A DNA stretch of 64,000 nucleotides from Calothrix brevissima NIES-22 (lineage in GTDB: Bacteria > Cyanobacteriota > Cyanobacteriia > Cyanobacteriales > Nostocaceae): assembly GCF_002367995.1 (NCBI RefSeq), contig NZ_AP018209.1, forward strand, positions 62,001 through 126,000, in the 5' to 3' direction. Within the stretch, counting starts at the first letter, position 1; each line of letters starts with the position of its first letter. The notes beneath the pieces are model-generated. The model was not told the DNA's origin. It did not search any database and saw only the letters and a program-made list of their open reading frames with translations. Shown here piece after piece: positions 35,868 to 46,204 of this stretch. Position numbers and translations under genes: made by a program.

Positions 35868-38800
35868 CTAGCCGGAAATCGGCCATAAATAAATTACGCC
35901 GACTGGCTCAACTCGCACTGCTTTTACTTTGTAGGCGGCTTCAATCCGGGCTGGTTCTGAAATTAGTTCGGTTGCGATCGCTTGAAGGCGTTTTTCCCAA
36001 TGGCGACGGTCTGCATCCAATTGACGCTGTTCTTCTATGAATGGAAGAGACAACTGCACTACTTTAGATTCTTCTTGACACTTGAGAATTCGCGTCTGTT
36101 GTTCTTCCAGAATCTTCTTCATCTCAGCAGCTTCTTTAACACCCCGGTTAGCCAACTTTTTCTCAGCACTTTCTGCCAAAGCTGTGGCGCGGCGTTCCAG
36201 ATGGGAAATTAATTCTGCTACATCTTGGGCAGCACTTTTTTTTAGTCGCTCTTTCACCGCTTCGGCAACTTGCAGCAAGTGTGGGGAAGCTAGGGAGGTT
36301 TCGAGTAATTCCAGTACGTTATCTTTTTCGCCTTCTCTTAAAGGTTGAAGTTTCTTGCGTCCTCGACTGGTTGGGTCTGACCACTCTGCTGCTACTGCAA
36401 TCACCTGGTCGTGCAAGCGAGAAGCCCGCTCACCATACAGAGCCAGCCGTCCCAGTGCAATCACTTTTGGCATGGGGTCATTAGTCAGACAAACACAAGC
36501 ACGAGTTAATTCATCATGCAGAAAACCCTGAGCTAAAAACCTGCTCAGTAAACGCTGGACAATTCTGTGTTCTAAATGCAGATGAACTACATCCCCATCT
36601 AAAGAACCAGGATCTCGAAAGACTACAGGACGAATCGGTGCTTCTTTCCGCCATTCCCAAGGCTTTTGTCCAATTTTCCGAGGTGTTCTTAGGGTATCAA
36701 GTGTAGTTGACCATGTTGGATCTGCACCAGTACGCTGGTCGAGAGCCGGAATTGTCCAACGGGCAGTTACAGGATTGTTAGCAACCTCATTCACATCTAC
36801 AGGGGCAAGTGTTGGGACTCCCAGAATTTCTAAAGAAGCAGAGATGGCATTACGGAAGTGATTGTCATCTAGTCCCAACCAATCCCGTGATTCTTTCAAC
36901 ATTTCTTGTAAATTCTCGACTTGTTTAGTCAAATCCTGTTGGCGAAGTCTGGCTTGTTCCAGTTCCTCATTAATTACTTGCGTGTTTACTGTTTCCTTGT
37001 TATTGAGTTGTTCTGCCTGATTAATCGAATTTGCAAGATTATTTACTTCTTGGTGGCGAATTCCATTAGCCAGTAAGCGCGACACATTTTTTTCAACTAC
37101 TGGTGCAAGAGAACCAAGTTCTTGTTGAATCGTCACTGTCTTCCGCACCAGTACGTCCAATACTTTGTCTTCTGTGCGTTGTGGTAAAACAAAGTAATAG
37201 CAATGGACAACAGGCGATCGCTGTAATTTGCGGTCAATCCGTCCGTTACGCTGTTCCATCCTTGATGGATTCCACGGTACATCAAAGTGGAACAAGTCAG
37301 CACAGTTGTTTTGCAGGTTCACCCCTTCTCGTGCTGCATCTGTGGCAATCAGGATTCGCAGGGGATGACGTGCTGGGTCAGCGTTAAATGCACTTTTAAT
37401 AGCTTCGCGGCGTTCTTCTCCAATGCCCCCATGAAATACATCTATGCGTTCATGTTCACGGTTAGAGTTAGCGATCGCACTTTGTAATTGCTGTTGTAAA
37501 TAACGTTTAGTATCTGTATATTCTGTAAATATAATTACTCGCCGTTCTAACCAAAGGGCATTTGGTTGGCCTAGATCGGGACAGAGATTTTGGCGAATCC
37601 ACTCTACCAGTTTTTGAATCCTCGGATCTGGCTGGTAGCGAGAGGAATTAGCAACATCTGCCATTTCATCTAAAATTGCTAATTCACGGGCTGTTTGTCC
37701 GGCAACTTGCATAGTAGCTGCTGCCATTTGAGCATCTTCTTCTGCAATTACTTCCTCTTCAGAAAATTCAGCCCGTTCATCATCTGCACCAGGGGATTCA
37801 AACAGCAACGGTAGACTAGCTTGATGTATCAAAGGACGGTTCGCCGCTTGTTTTTCCATCGCCGTCCGATGCACCTTTAAAGTCCGAGCAAATGCTTCAA
37901 TGGAAGATAAAAGACGCTTTTGTAATGAGGTAATCACCAGCATCGCCGTAGTCTGGGTGGACTTAGCTGCATCTTTAAGTCGTTCCTCACGCAGATTGCG
38001 ATATTGTTGCAGCAATCGGGATAATTTTAGTTCGGGCGCGTCTTCTGGTAAGTTATCAATAACTATAGGAAGAACGTAGCGTTGGGGAAACTCTTCTCCG
38101 ATCTCTCGTAAATCTTGTTTTAAGCGCCGTACCATTACTGTGTCCAGCAACTTACGATTACGAACGGGTACTCCTCGGCAGAAACGCTGGGGATCAAGGA
38201 TTTCTAGTAAGGCGGCGAAGCTGTTGGAGTGTCCATTGTGGGGTGTTGCAGACAAGAACAGCTTGTGTTCAAAACGCGGTGCTAAATCTCGAACAGTTTT
38301 GGTAAGTTGGGAATCAACGGCATACTTTGCACCACTCGCAGGTGCAGCATTGTGAGCTTCATCAAGGATGAGCATGGAAGCAGCCGCAAAATCACCAAGC
38401 CAGTCCCGTAACGGTGCGGCATAGGTTTCATCTCGTAGCAAAGCGTGGGAAATAATGAACCGAGTGTGCGTCATCCAAGGGTTAATTCCATAACCCCGTT
38501 CTTGACGACGGGCAGCAATAAACTCACGGTCAAGAATCATAAATGTGAGTCCAAAGCGACTCTCCATTTCTTCTTGCCATTGCCTTACCACTGACGGCGG
38601 ACACGAGATAACTACTCGCCTAACTTTTTGCCGCATCAACATCTCACGCAGTATCAGGCCTGCTTCTATGGTTTTGCCCAACCCTACATCGTCCGCAATA
38701 AACAAACCAACTCTCGGCATCAGCAAAGCTTTACGTAGCGGCTCTAATTGATAAGCTTTGACTTCTATACCCGCTCGGTAAGGCGCTTGGAAAAGCTTGG

Positions 38801-39089
38801 CATCTGTGGAGGTTACGCAATTCCACCGTAATGTGTGCAGGTAGGCAGAAAACAAACGCGGATTATCAAAACCTCGATTCGCTATCGATTCCCATGATGT
38901 CGCCCCTACGATTTTGGCATCTATTTCCCGTTCCCATAGGACTTCTAGCGATTCTCCTAACGCATCATCTTCTAAACAAGAAAGACTAACTTTAGTGTCT
39001 TGCTCTGGAGAGGGTTTCGACACAACTTCTTCTACAAGATATTGCCGCGATCGCACGCGCACAATCTGTCCAGTTACAATGTCAGTCAC
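35868..39089 (-). CDS. drmD: DISARM SNF2-like helicase DrmD
   Basis: 1073 residues, an SNF2/RapA-type ATPase. Motifs: IADDVGLGKTIEAGLILREM (Walker A), LILDEAHNAAP (Walker B), LSATPHNGHS (motif III), and RMEQRNGRIDRKLQRS (motif VI). DrmD is the class 1-specific subunit. It is the first gene of the operon. The C-terminus has a helical Lys/Glu-rich part (SHLERRATALAESAEKKLAN). Together with drmMI, drmA, drmB and drmC, all five class 1 genes are present and unbroken. Confidence 0.93.
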   Translation of the reverse strand: MTDIVTGQIVRVRSRQYLVEEVVSKPSPEQDTKVSLSCLEDDALGESLEVLWEREIDAKIVGATSWESIANRGFDNPRLFSAYLHTLRWNCVTSTDAKLFQAPYRAGIEVKAYQLEPLRKALLMPRVGLFIADDVGLGKTIEAGLILREMLMRQKVRRVVISCPPSVVRQWQEEMESRFGLTFMILDREFIAARRQERGYGINPWMTHTRFIISHALLRDETYAAPLRDWLGDFAAASMLILDEAHNAAPASGAKYAVDSQLTKTVRDLAPRFEHKLFLSATPHNGHSNSFAALLEILDPQRFCRGVPVRNRKLLDTVMVRRLKQDLREIGEEFPQRYVLPIVIDNLPEDAPELKLSRLLQQYRNLREERLKDAAKSTQTTAMLVITSLQKRLLSSIEAFARTLKVHRTAMEKQAANRPLIHQASLPLLFESPGADDERAEFSEEEVIAEEDAQMAAATMQVAGQTARELAILDEMADVANSSRYQPDPRIQKLVEWIRQNLCPDLGQPNALWLERRVIIFTEYTDTKRYLQQQLQSAIANSNREHERIDVFHGGIGEERREAIKSAFNADPARHPLRILIATDAAREGVNLQNNCADLFHFDVPWNPSRMEQRNGRIDRKLQRSPVVHCYYFVLPQRTEDKVLDVLVRKTVTIQQELGSLAPVVEKNVSRLLANGIRHQEVNNLANSINQAEQLNNKETVNTQVINEELEQARLRQQDLTKQVENLQEMLKESRDWLGLDDNHFRNAISASLEILGVPTLAPVDVNEVANNPVTARWTIPALDQRTGADPTWSTTLDTLRTPRKIGQKPWEWRKEAPIRPVVFRDPGSLDGDVVHLHLEHRIVQRLLSRFLAQGFLHDELTRACVCLTNDPMPKVIALGRLALYGERASRLHDQVIAVAAEWSDPTSRGRKKLQPLREGEKDNVLELLETSLASPHLLQVAEAVKERLKKSAAQDVAELISHLERRATALAESAEKKLANRGVKEAAEMKKILEEQQTRILKCQEESKVVQLSLPFIEEQRQLDADRRHWEKRLQAIATELISEPARIEAAYKVKAVRVEPVGVIYLWPISG

Positions 39090-39262
39090 TCGTGTCTTCC
39101 CCCTTGTAACTGGACTGGTATTATCCCTCCTCTAATCATGAGAAACTCACTCCCATCAACCCCAATCATTGGTTAGCTCGGAGTGCTAATCTGCAACTAT
39201 AGTTTTTTGAGTAGCAGGTATAAAATAGTATTTATGTTCTATTTATTTTTAGCACCTAATAC

Positions 39263-39326
39263 ATCTTATGAAGTATTTTTATATACGGCTATATATCTTA
39301 CGAAGTATTTTTATATACGGCTATAG
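39263..39326. repeat. 32-bp tandem repeat upstream of DISARM
   Basis: Two copies of a 32-bp unit (start ATCTTATGAAG at 39263 and ATCTTACGAAG at 39295), differing at two positions, lie in the gene-free stretch 39090-39554. Their A/T-rich composition and position before drmD make a promoter-linked role possible. Nothing else is seen in this stretch. Confidence 0.6.
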
Positions 39327-39554
39327 TATCTAGATTATTATCAATAAAATGTTAAAAGCATTGTTTTAGAAGCAATGTACTAATTAATTTTCACCGGATT
39401 ATTACGTAGATTGATTTTAAATCTCAAGTTAATACTAAATCCATATAGTAATAATACTTAGCTTTCTTAGAGTGAGCTATATTTTGTAGTACGACGTTGA
39501 GGTAGCTTCCTTTGAGTAGCGATCACTTTATGGTTTCTTATGAAAATTCTTGTA

Positions 39555-40025
39555 CTAATTTTGTACAATAGCCCCCAAAATGCCATTAACTGCACATAAA
39601 TAGTCATCTGGAGATAACAGAAGTAGCATTCCTCGCATCCCCGCAGAAACAGTAATCTGCTCAAAAAGAGTTGCTGTCTCGTCAACGTAGACTGGATAGC
39701 TTTTTTTACTGGCTAAAGCTGTTACACCCCCACGAATGTATCCTGTTAGTGGCTGGACTTCTTTTAGGGCAACTGTCTCAACTTTGCGGTTTCCTGAAAT
39801 CCGCGCCAAGGCTTTCAAATCTAAGTGAGCATTTCCCGGCACAACAGCAAAACAGATACCTGTTGTGTCACCTCTGACTACTAAAGTCTTAAAAACTTGC
39901 TCTGGCGGAAGACCCACTTTGTACGCTGTACTTTCAGCTGCCAAATCATCAGGATCTACTTCATAGCTGAGGATTTGGTAGGGAATATCTAGTTTATCCA
40001 GTAGTCGAGCAGCATTGGTTTTCAT
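39555..40025 (-). CDS. ybaK: YbaK/EbsC family aminoacyl-tRNA deacylase (Cys-tRNA(Pro) type)
   Basis: 156 residues of the YbaK/ProX-like editing fold: MKTNAARLLDKLDIPYQILS, VFKTLVVRGDTTG, VVPGNAHLDLKALARISG, and GYIRGGVTALASKKSYPVYV. These proteins hydrolyse misacylated Cys-tRNA(Pro) in the cytoplasm. Length and motifs are normal. It is a housekeeping-type gene in an accessory setting and is not part of an operon here. Confidence 0.9.
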   Translation of the reverse strand: MKTNAARLLDKLDIPYQILSYEVDPDDLAAESTAYKVGLPPEQVFKTLVVRGDTTGICFAVVPGNAHLDLKALARISGNRKVETVALKEVQPLTGYIRGGVTALASKKSYPVYVDETATLFEQITVSAGMRGMLLLLSPDDYLCAVNGILGAIVQN

Positions 40026-40313
40026 TCAAGTCCAACATTAGAACTGCATGATATTTAATCTTTAATTCTGTATTCTTTCTCTATCAAACTCGGGAGCATC
40101 CCAATTTGGCAAAAAATTCAGGTTCTCACGGTGCAACTGAGTCACTGTCTGTGGCATACAACTATATGCTTTTTAGCTTGATACTAAAGAATAATCAGGC
40201 TAATAAGAGCAATTTATGGCTTATAAACCTACTCTTATATATTTTAGCTAAATATCACGTTAATATAAGGATAATCAACAGGTTACATACTTAATCTTTT
40301 ACATAAAAGTCCT

Positions 40314-43300
40314 GTGTTACCGATTCCTCTTGACAAGCTAATTGAAGCAATTAGTGGGATTGCCACTCCTGTTCTCAAGAATAAAATTCAGCGCAGTGAG
40401 ATCGTAATTAAGCTCTTAAATAATTTTAACCTTAGTCCCGAACATCCTCCCAGTGATTTCAGTGGAATTTATGCCTACACTTTAGTGGAATATGGTGTCA
40501 ACAGTGCAACCAAAGAAAAGCCATTACTAGAACTTTTTCGGCAAGAAGAAATAAAACAATCATTTCGCAAAGCATTTGACCATAATAACCCTTCAATTAT
40601 TTTATCTGAAGTTGATGCTTTTATTGAGGCTTATGCTTTAGGAGACGAAATAAAAAGCTTGAGACTTGATATCAGACGCGAAATTATTGAATTTTATATT
40701 GTCTTTTCACAAGTAGCTAAACGTAGTCGGGCACCTGCTGATGTGTTAATGGATCAAGCTATTGGCTCCTTACATAAAAGTATTGCCAGTATTCAAGAAC
40801 AGCTTGAAAGATTACCAACATTAGAAGGTGTTCGTACAGAAATGGCACGCTTGGCAGAACAAAATTCTTATCTAGCCCTGCCAGGATCTGATACCAAAAC
40901 AGAAAACCAATGTAGAGCCATAGCACTAGCAGAACAGATACGTGGTTGGTTTGAAACTTTGGGCTATCGCTTTGAAAAATATGAATATTGGACAGAAAAT
41001 TATTTTGAATGGATCATCAATATTCCTGTCAGACGTAATCGATATGACCGAATTATTGTACGTGGAATAGAAGGTGAAGTTGGATTAAGTGATGTTGTGG
41101 CTTTGGGTCAGTCAACTGAAACGCAAAGAGCAGATGAAGGATGGTTAGTGACTACTCGCCGTATTTCCAAAGCAGCACGAAATGAAGTCAACAAAGAAGA
41201 AAATAGTCATCTTGGTTGTTATACATTTGATGAATTATTGGCTCAGGATGCAGATTTTAATGGTTATTTAGATTGGCTAGAAGCTGAAGTAAAACGGCGA
41301 AAAATTGACAGCCAGTATGTTCCTTTAGCCTGTAAAAAAGAAGAAATAGATCCCCTTAGTAAAAATAAAATAGCTGTCAGCCATTACGATGAACAAGACG
41401 GTTGGATAGATGGCTATATCGACCGTTGGCTACATGACCCAGTTAAGGAACATATTTCTATACTTGGGGAGTTTGGTACAGGTAAAACTTGGTTTGCTTT
41501 ACATTATGCTTGGGTGACAGTGCAACGCTATCGAGATGCACAAAGACGTGGTATTGAACTTCCTCGGTTGCCTTTGGTGATTCCATTACAGGATTATGCT
41601 AAAGCAGTGAGCGTGGAGTCACTTTTTTCCGAGTTTTTTTTTCGCAAACATGAAATCCCTCTACCTGGGTATTCTGCTTTTGAACAACTCAACCGTATGG
41701 GTAAGCTGCTACTCATTTTTGATGGCTTCGATGAAATGGCAGCACGGGTAGATAAGCAAGAAATGATCAATAATTTTTGGGAACTAGCAAAGGTAGTAGT
41801 TCCCGGTGCTAAGGTTATTCTTACTTGTCGCACTGAACACTTTCCTGAAGCTCAAGAAGGACGTGCTTTGTTAAATGCAGAACTGCAAGCATCAACTAAA
41901 AATTTAACTGGAGAAACACCACAATTTGAGGTATTGGAACTAGAAAAATTTAATGACGACCAAATACGACAAGTTTTGTTACATCAAGCGGAAGTTACCA
42001 CCGTTCAGCAAGTAATGAGTAATCCGCAATTATTAGACTTAGCCCGTCGCCCAGTAATGACCGATTTAATTTTAGAAGCATTGCCAGATATTGAAGCAGG
42101 TAAACCTGTTGATATGTCACGGGTTTATCTGTATGCAGTGCGGCGCAAAATGGAAAGGGACATCAAAGCCGAGCGTACTTTTACTTCTTTGGCCGATAAG
42201 CTGTATTTTTTATGTGAACTATCGTGGGAAATGCTATCTACTGAGCAAATGAGCCTCAATTATCGGCTATTCCCAGAACGCATTCGCCGCTTATTTGGTT
42301 CTATCGTGCAAGAAGAGAAGGATTTAGACCACTGGCATTATGACATGATGGCACAGACAATGCTTGTCCGCGATGGTGATGGTGACTATACTCCTGCCCA
42401 TAGGTCGCTGTTAGAGTTTTTTGTAGCGTATAAATTTGCGGCAGAGCTAGGAGTCTTATCTGGTGATTTTCTTGAATTGGCACAAGCGCAATCTTACATC
42501 AATAATGTAACACCAATTAATTACACTTGGTCATCTTATTTTCAACGGCAAGTAGATGAAACAAAGGAGATTTTGCATAGTCCACCACTAAAAAAATTCT
42601 TAACTGAACCATTAGAAAAACTAAGAGAAACTTTTGGCAAAAAGAGTTTGACAAAGGCTGTCATTGATTTGCTTGTGCCAATGCTTGATGGTGATGCACA
42701 AAAATTAACTATAAATATTATAGAAGCTACACGAAATAAAAATGAAGATGAAGTTGGCTATATAGGAGGAAATGCAGCAACACTAGCAGTTAAAATTAAT
42801 CATGCAGCTTTAGAAGGTAAAGATTTTAGTAATACAGTTATTTTAGGTGCTGATCTAACAGAGGCAAGTTTATCACATATCAACTTTGCTAACGCCAATT
42901 TACTTCAATCTATTTTTATTAAAAACATAGGCTACATCTGGTCAATATGCCTTAGCAGAGATGGAAAACTTTTAGCAATAGGCGATAGTAACGATACAGT
43001 TCATTTGTGGGAAGTAAGTAGTGGACAAGAGTTACTAGTTTGTAACGGAAATAATGTTAATTGGATAATTGCACTTGCTTTTACTTCAGATAATACAATG
43101 CTTGCAAGTGGAAGTAATAACACCACTATTAAGCTTTGGAATGTTAAAAATGGTAATTTATTGAAAATTTTTGAAGGGCACAAAAAAGCAATTAATTCGG
43201 TAAGTTTTACTTCAGATAATAAAATACTTGCAAGTGGAAGTGATGATACAACTATTAGAATTTGGGATACCCAAACTGGTCAATGTTTAAAAGTTTTACA

Positions 43301-44789
43301 AGCACACACTGAACAAGTTAATTCAGTTAAGTTTAGTTCGGATAATAAAATACTTGCAAGTGGAAGTGATGATACAACTATTAGAATTTGGGATACCCAA
43401 ACTGGTCAATGTTTAAAAGTTTTACAAGCACACACCAAAAAAGTCAATTCGGTTTGTTTTAGCGTTTCAAGTAAATTACTTGTGAGTGGTAGTCATGATA
43501 AAACAGTAAAACTTTGGAATGTCGAAACAGGTGAATGTTTAAACGTATTTCAATATCATGCACAACCAGTCCTCAGTGTTGCATTTGATTCAAAGAATGA
43601 AACAATTATAAGTGGTAGCAAAGATGGTTACGTAAAGTTATGGGATATTTCTACAGGAAAATGTATAAAGACCTTACAAGGAATAACAGCTTATCGGATA
43701 GATTTTCAGGCAGAGAAATTTGCTAGTTGCAACAGTAAAAAATTAGTGGAAATTCGAGATATTAAAGCTGGTTTATCTTTAAGAACTATACAAAGATACG
43801 GTAACGAGCAATTGTCATGCACTTGTGATGATAATCGTAGTAGATTTGCGGCTGGTACAGAAGATGGAACAATAAAAGTGTGGGATATTTCAACTGGTTT
43901 ATGTACACATACTTTATATGGACACGTAGGCTGGGTTCGTTCTCTTGTTTTTAGCCCTTTGAGTAATATACTCTTCAGCAGTAGTGATGATCAAACAGTT
44001 AGGTTATGGGATCTTAACACTGAAGAATGCTTAAAAGTTATAACTTCACATACTTTACCTGTACGTACATTAGCCTTAAATCCTTTAGGTACCATATTAG
44101 CTAGTGGTAGTAATGATCAAACCATTAGGCTATGGGATGTTAATACTGGTGAGTGTATAAGAATTTTAGAAGCCCATACTGGTTGGATAAATTCGTTAGC
44201 TTTCAGTACTAATAGTAAGTTTCTTGCCAGTGTTAGTAGTGATACTACTATTAGATTATGGGATGTTACGAGTACCGAATGCTTAAAAGTTTTTCGAGGA
44301 CATAATAGACCTTTGCAATCAGTTGCTTTTGCTCCTCATAGCAATTTACTGGCAAGTGGTGGAGGTTCTGATCACCTTATAAAATTATGGAATTTTCAAT
44401 CTGATCAGTGTTTACAAACCTTAGATGGACACACTGGGAGAATTTTCTCTATTGCCTTTAGCTCCGATGGGAGTATTCTTGCTAGTGGCAGTTCTGACCA
44501 AACAGTAAGAATATGGAATGCTGACACTGGTGAATGTATAAGAACATTGCAAGGACATCATCATTCAGTGCTATTTGTTACTTTTTTTCCTGACGATAAA
44601 TTAATTGTTACGGGAAGTAGCGATCGAACAATGAAAATATGGAACATCATAACAGGAGAATGTTTAAAAACTCTGAGTTCTCGCCCATACGAAGGTATGA
44701 ATATTACAGATATTAAAGGGTTAACTGAAGCTGAAAAAGCCACTCTTAAAACATTAGGTGCAACAGCACTTGGAAATTTTAGATCGTAA
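40314..44789 (+). CDS. Nuclease-like - NACHT - pentapeptide - WD40 protein
   Basis: 1491 residues from GTG 40314. About 205-340: a probable PD-(D/E)XK/Mrr-like domain (FEWIINIPVRRNRYDRIIVR, EGEVGLSDVV, WLVTTRRIS). The NACHT ATPase has Walker A GEFGTGKT (385-392) and Walker B LLLIFDGFDE (near 470). Then come a helical region, a short pentapeptide-like stretch (LEGKDFSNTVILGADLTEAS), and 14 WD40 blades (SGS.D.TIRLWD repeats), enough for two seven-bladed propellers. This is a STAND sensor: WD40 senses, NACHT oligomerises, the N-terminus is the effector. Cyanobacterial NACHT-WD40 proteins are candidates for innate-type immunity. Two neighbouring blades are nearly identical at DNA level. The end is the Ala-rich sequence ...GATALGNF. 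Confidence 0.85.
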   Translation: MLPIPLDKLIEAISGIATPVLKNKIQRSEIVIKLLNNFNLSPEHPPSDFSGIYAYTLVEYGVNSATKEKPLLELFRQEEIKQSFRKAFDHNNPSIILSEVDAFIEAYALGDEIKSLRLDIRREIIEFYIVFSQVAKRSRAPADVLMDQAIGSLHKSIASIQEQLERLPTLEGVRTEMARLAEQNSYLALPGSDTKTENQCRAIALAEQIRGWFETLGYRFEKYEYWTENYFEWIINIPVRRNRYDRIIVRGIEGEVGLSDVVALGQSTETQRADEGWLVTTRRISKAARNEVNKEENSHLGCYTFDELLAQDADFNGYLDWLEAEVKRRKIDSQYVPLACKKEEIDPLSKNKIAVSHYDEQDGWIDGYIDRWLHDPVKEHISILGEFGTGKTWFALHYAWVTVQRYRDAQRRGIELPRLPLVIPLQDYAKAVSVESLFSEFFFRKHEIPLPGYSAFEQLNRMGKLLLIFDGFDEMAARVDKQEMINNFWELAKVVVPGAKVILTCRTEHFPEAQEGRALLNAELQASTKNLTGETPQFEVLELEKFNDDQIRQVLLHQAEVTTVQQVMSNPQLLDLARRPVMTDLILEALPDIEAGKPVDMSRVYLYAVRRKMERDIKAERTFTSLADKLYFLCELSWEMLSTEQMSLNYRLFPERIRRLFGSIVQEEKDLDHWHYDMMAQTMLVRDGDGDYTPAHRSLLEFFVAYKFAAELGVLSGDFLELAQAQSYINNVTPINYTWSSYFQRQVDETKEILHSPPLKKFLTEPLEKLRETFGKKSLTKAVIDLLVPMLDGDAQKLTINIIEATRNKNEDEVGYIGGNAATLAVKINHAALEGKDFSNTVILGADLTEASLSHINFANANLLQSIFIKNIGYIWSICLSRDGKLLAIGDSNDTVHLWEVSSGQELLVCNGNNVNWIIALAFTSDNTMLASGSNNTTIKLWNVKNGNLLKIFEGHKKAINSVSFTSDNKILASGSDDTTIRIWDTQTGQCLKVLQAHTEQVNSVKFSSDNKILASGSDDTTIRIWDTQTGQCLKVLQAHTKKVNSVCFSVSSKLLVSGSHDKTVKLWNVETGECLNVFQYHAQPVLSVAFDSKNETIISGSKDGYVKLWDISTGKCIKTLQGITAYRIDFQAEKFASCNSKKLVEIRDIKAGLSLRTIQRYGNEQLSCTCDDNRSRFAAGTEDGTIKVWDISTGLCTHTLYGHVGWVRSLVFSPLSNILFSSSDDQTVRLWDLNTEECLKVITSHTLPVRTLALNPLGTILASGSNDQTIRLWDVNTGECIRILEAHTGWINSLAFSTNSKFLASVSSDTTIRLWDVTSTECLKVFRGHNRPLQSVAFAPHSNLLASGGGSDHLIKLWNFQSDQCLQTLDGHTGRIFSIAFSSDGSILASGSSDQTVRIWNADTGECIRTLQGHHHSVLFVTFFPDDKLIVTGSSDRTMKIWNIITGECLKTLSSRPYEGMNITDIKGLTEAEKATLKTLGATALGNFRS
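43215..43435 (+). repeat. Recently duplicated WD40 blade
   Basis: 43215-43309 and 43341-43435 are 95 bp of identical sequence spaced exactly 126 bp (42 codons, one blade). Other blades in the gene are far more diverged, so this copy event is recent. Confidence 0.85.
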
Positions 44790-45037
44790 TGAATACCAAT
44801 TCTCTGTGAAGCTACACATTATTTTTAATTATCCCAACTTCCCGATACTTTGGGGATATCACACAGGCAGTGGGGTTTTTTCTATGCATCTTTATACAGA
44901 GTTACTATAAACTCTTAAGTGCATTTGACCTTAGTAAATTCTACAGCTTCAGTACCTGTACTTTCAATGTGTCAACAAATACCTTTAAGAAATTGTCATT
45001 AACCCAAAGACATTGGATGCCAAATTGCCAAAATTGT

Positions 45038-45958
45038 TTAGGGTATTATCTCTCTGCCATATTCCGACTCCACAACATTCAACAATTTCTCTTCCACAGC
45101 AGTAAGATAAGATCGATTCACCTTCCCCAATAACTGCAACAGACTTTTGACTGTCTCCTCAAGCGAATCGGAATAAACCCGACTAATGCGATCGCAAATC
45201 ACTTGCATCTGCTCACATTCGGTAGGCAAGTAATTGTAAGACTTCAGGTACTGCAACCCAATGGTGTACTCGCCATCCCAAACTCTCACGGTGCAACTAA
45301 ACTCGTTTACTGCGCTGACAATCGCCCAGCACCCACCCTTTCCTCTGAGTTCTGGGTTGTCCTTAGCTAGGATTTGGCAAACTTCGCCCAATTGATAGGT
45401 ATTTGGTACTTTGGTGCGTTCCATTATTCGCTGCACTACATCTTTGACGATGCGATGAGACGGTACTTTCCCGTTGGCAGACTCTACAGCTTGTTGCCAT
45501 GCTTCGGGTTGAATATCAGGGTCTAGTTTCGTCAACGGTCTAACTTGCCACTCATTCGTCGGAAAAATGTGAACGGAACGTTCACATTTTTCCACCAAAT
45601 TATCAAAAATAACCGCAGCTTCGATTAAATGGTAAGGCTGGCGACGACTATAACCAAAACGATCCTGGCAGTAATCCTCAAAGGTTTTGTGGGTCGAGCG
45701 GTACAGTCTGCGCTCACGTAACTCCATTAAAGCCTTTCCCGCCTCAAAAAATGCCCTCTCTACCTTTCTCTCCAGATGCAAGCGATCGCTAATTTCCTGC
45801 TCGGTTAATTCTGGAACTTCAACGGCAGTAACGTTAATTGTTGCTAAGGCTGGGTTTTCCTGAAGGGAGATATCCTCAAGGTCTTGGTCATCTGGTAATG
45901 TGCTGTCACTGAATGCAGAGGAGGTGGCTTTGTTGCGCTTACGAGGTGGTTTAGTCAT
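45038..45958 (-). CDS. ParB/KfrA-like plasmid protein, cyanobacterial
   Basis: 306 residues. N-terminal part is low-complexity and acidic. From about residue 57 it has a DNA-binding-like helical block (ERKVERAFFEAGKALMELRE, then THKTFEDYCQDRFGYSRRQP), the pattern of cyanobacterial plasmid-linked proteins with a ParB-HTH-like part. The rest shows EYTIGLQYLKSYNYLP and an LQLLGKVNRSYLTAVEE helix. It is probably DNA-binding and plasmid-associated; its exact role is unknown. It is upstream of, and convergent with, the NACHT gene. Confidence 0.6.
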   Translation of the reverse strand: MTKPPRKRNKATSSAFSDSTLPDDQDLEDISLQENPALATINVTAVEVPELTEQEISDRLHLERKVERAFFEAGKALMELRERRLYRSTHKTFEDYCQDRFGYSRRQPYHLIEAAVIFDNLVEKCERSVHIFPTNEWQVRPLTKLDPDIQPEAWQQAVESANGKVPSHRIVKDVVQRIMERTKVPNTYQLGEVCQILAKDNPELRGKGGCWAIVSAVNEFSCTVRVWDGEYTIGLQYLKSYNYLPTECEQMQVICDRISRVYSDSLEETVKSLLQLLGKVNRSYLTAVEEKLLNVVESEYGREIIP

Positions 45959-46009
45959 TATTCCACCTCTAGCTGAACAGTGCTTGAAGAGTCAACTTTT
46001 AAGGAGGTC

Positions 46010-46204
46010 TTATCTCCATCTGACTCTACCTGTAGCAGCTTCAAAGCATACTTTGTCTCCATATTGCGGCACTTCTTCTTCTGTTGCAGCGTATCGTGAC
46101 TTTGGTTTCTTTTCCCTAGTCATACCTGTTCCACTGCAAGAGGAGTAAGAACAATACTGTTGATTTTCAGTTTTCCAAGGGCAAAAGCACTCATGCAGCC
46201 TCAA
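46010..46204 (-). CDS. Possible small Cys-rich protein
   Basis: Up to 64 residues from TTG 46204 (or 37 from ATG 46123: MTREKKPKSRYAATEEEVPQ). The longer form has a Cys-rich stretch (HECFCPWKTENQQYCSYSSC), zinc-finger-like. It overlaps the 3' end of the XRE gene by 14 bp. Nothing else supports it; composition is reasonable for a real protein. Confidence 0.3.
   Translation of the reverse strand: MRLHECFCPWKTENQQYCSYSSCSGTGMTREKKPKSRYAATEEEVPQYGDKVCFEAATGRVRWR

Noticed and set aside
23804-39089. BREX or Druantia as alternative reading of the large helicase/methylase operon
   Set aside because: No BrxC/PglZ or DruE-type genes are present; DUF1998, PLD, SNF2 and Eco57I-like methylase in this order match class 1 DISARM.
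46120-46194. 24-residue ORF with ATGA overlap between the XRE gene and a small ORF
   Set aside because: Too short and without support beyond the overlap.
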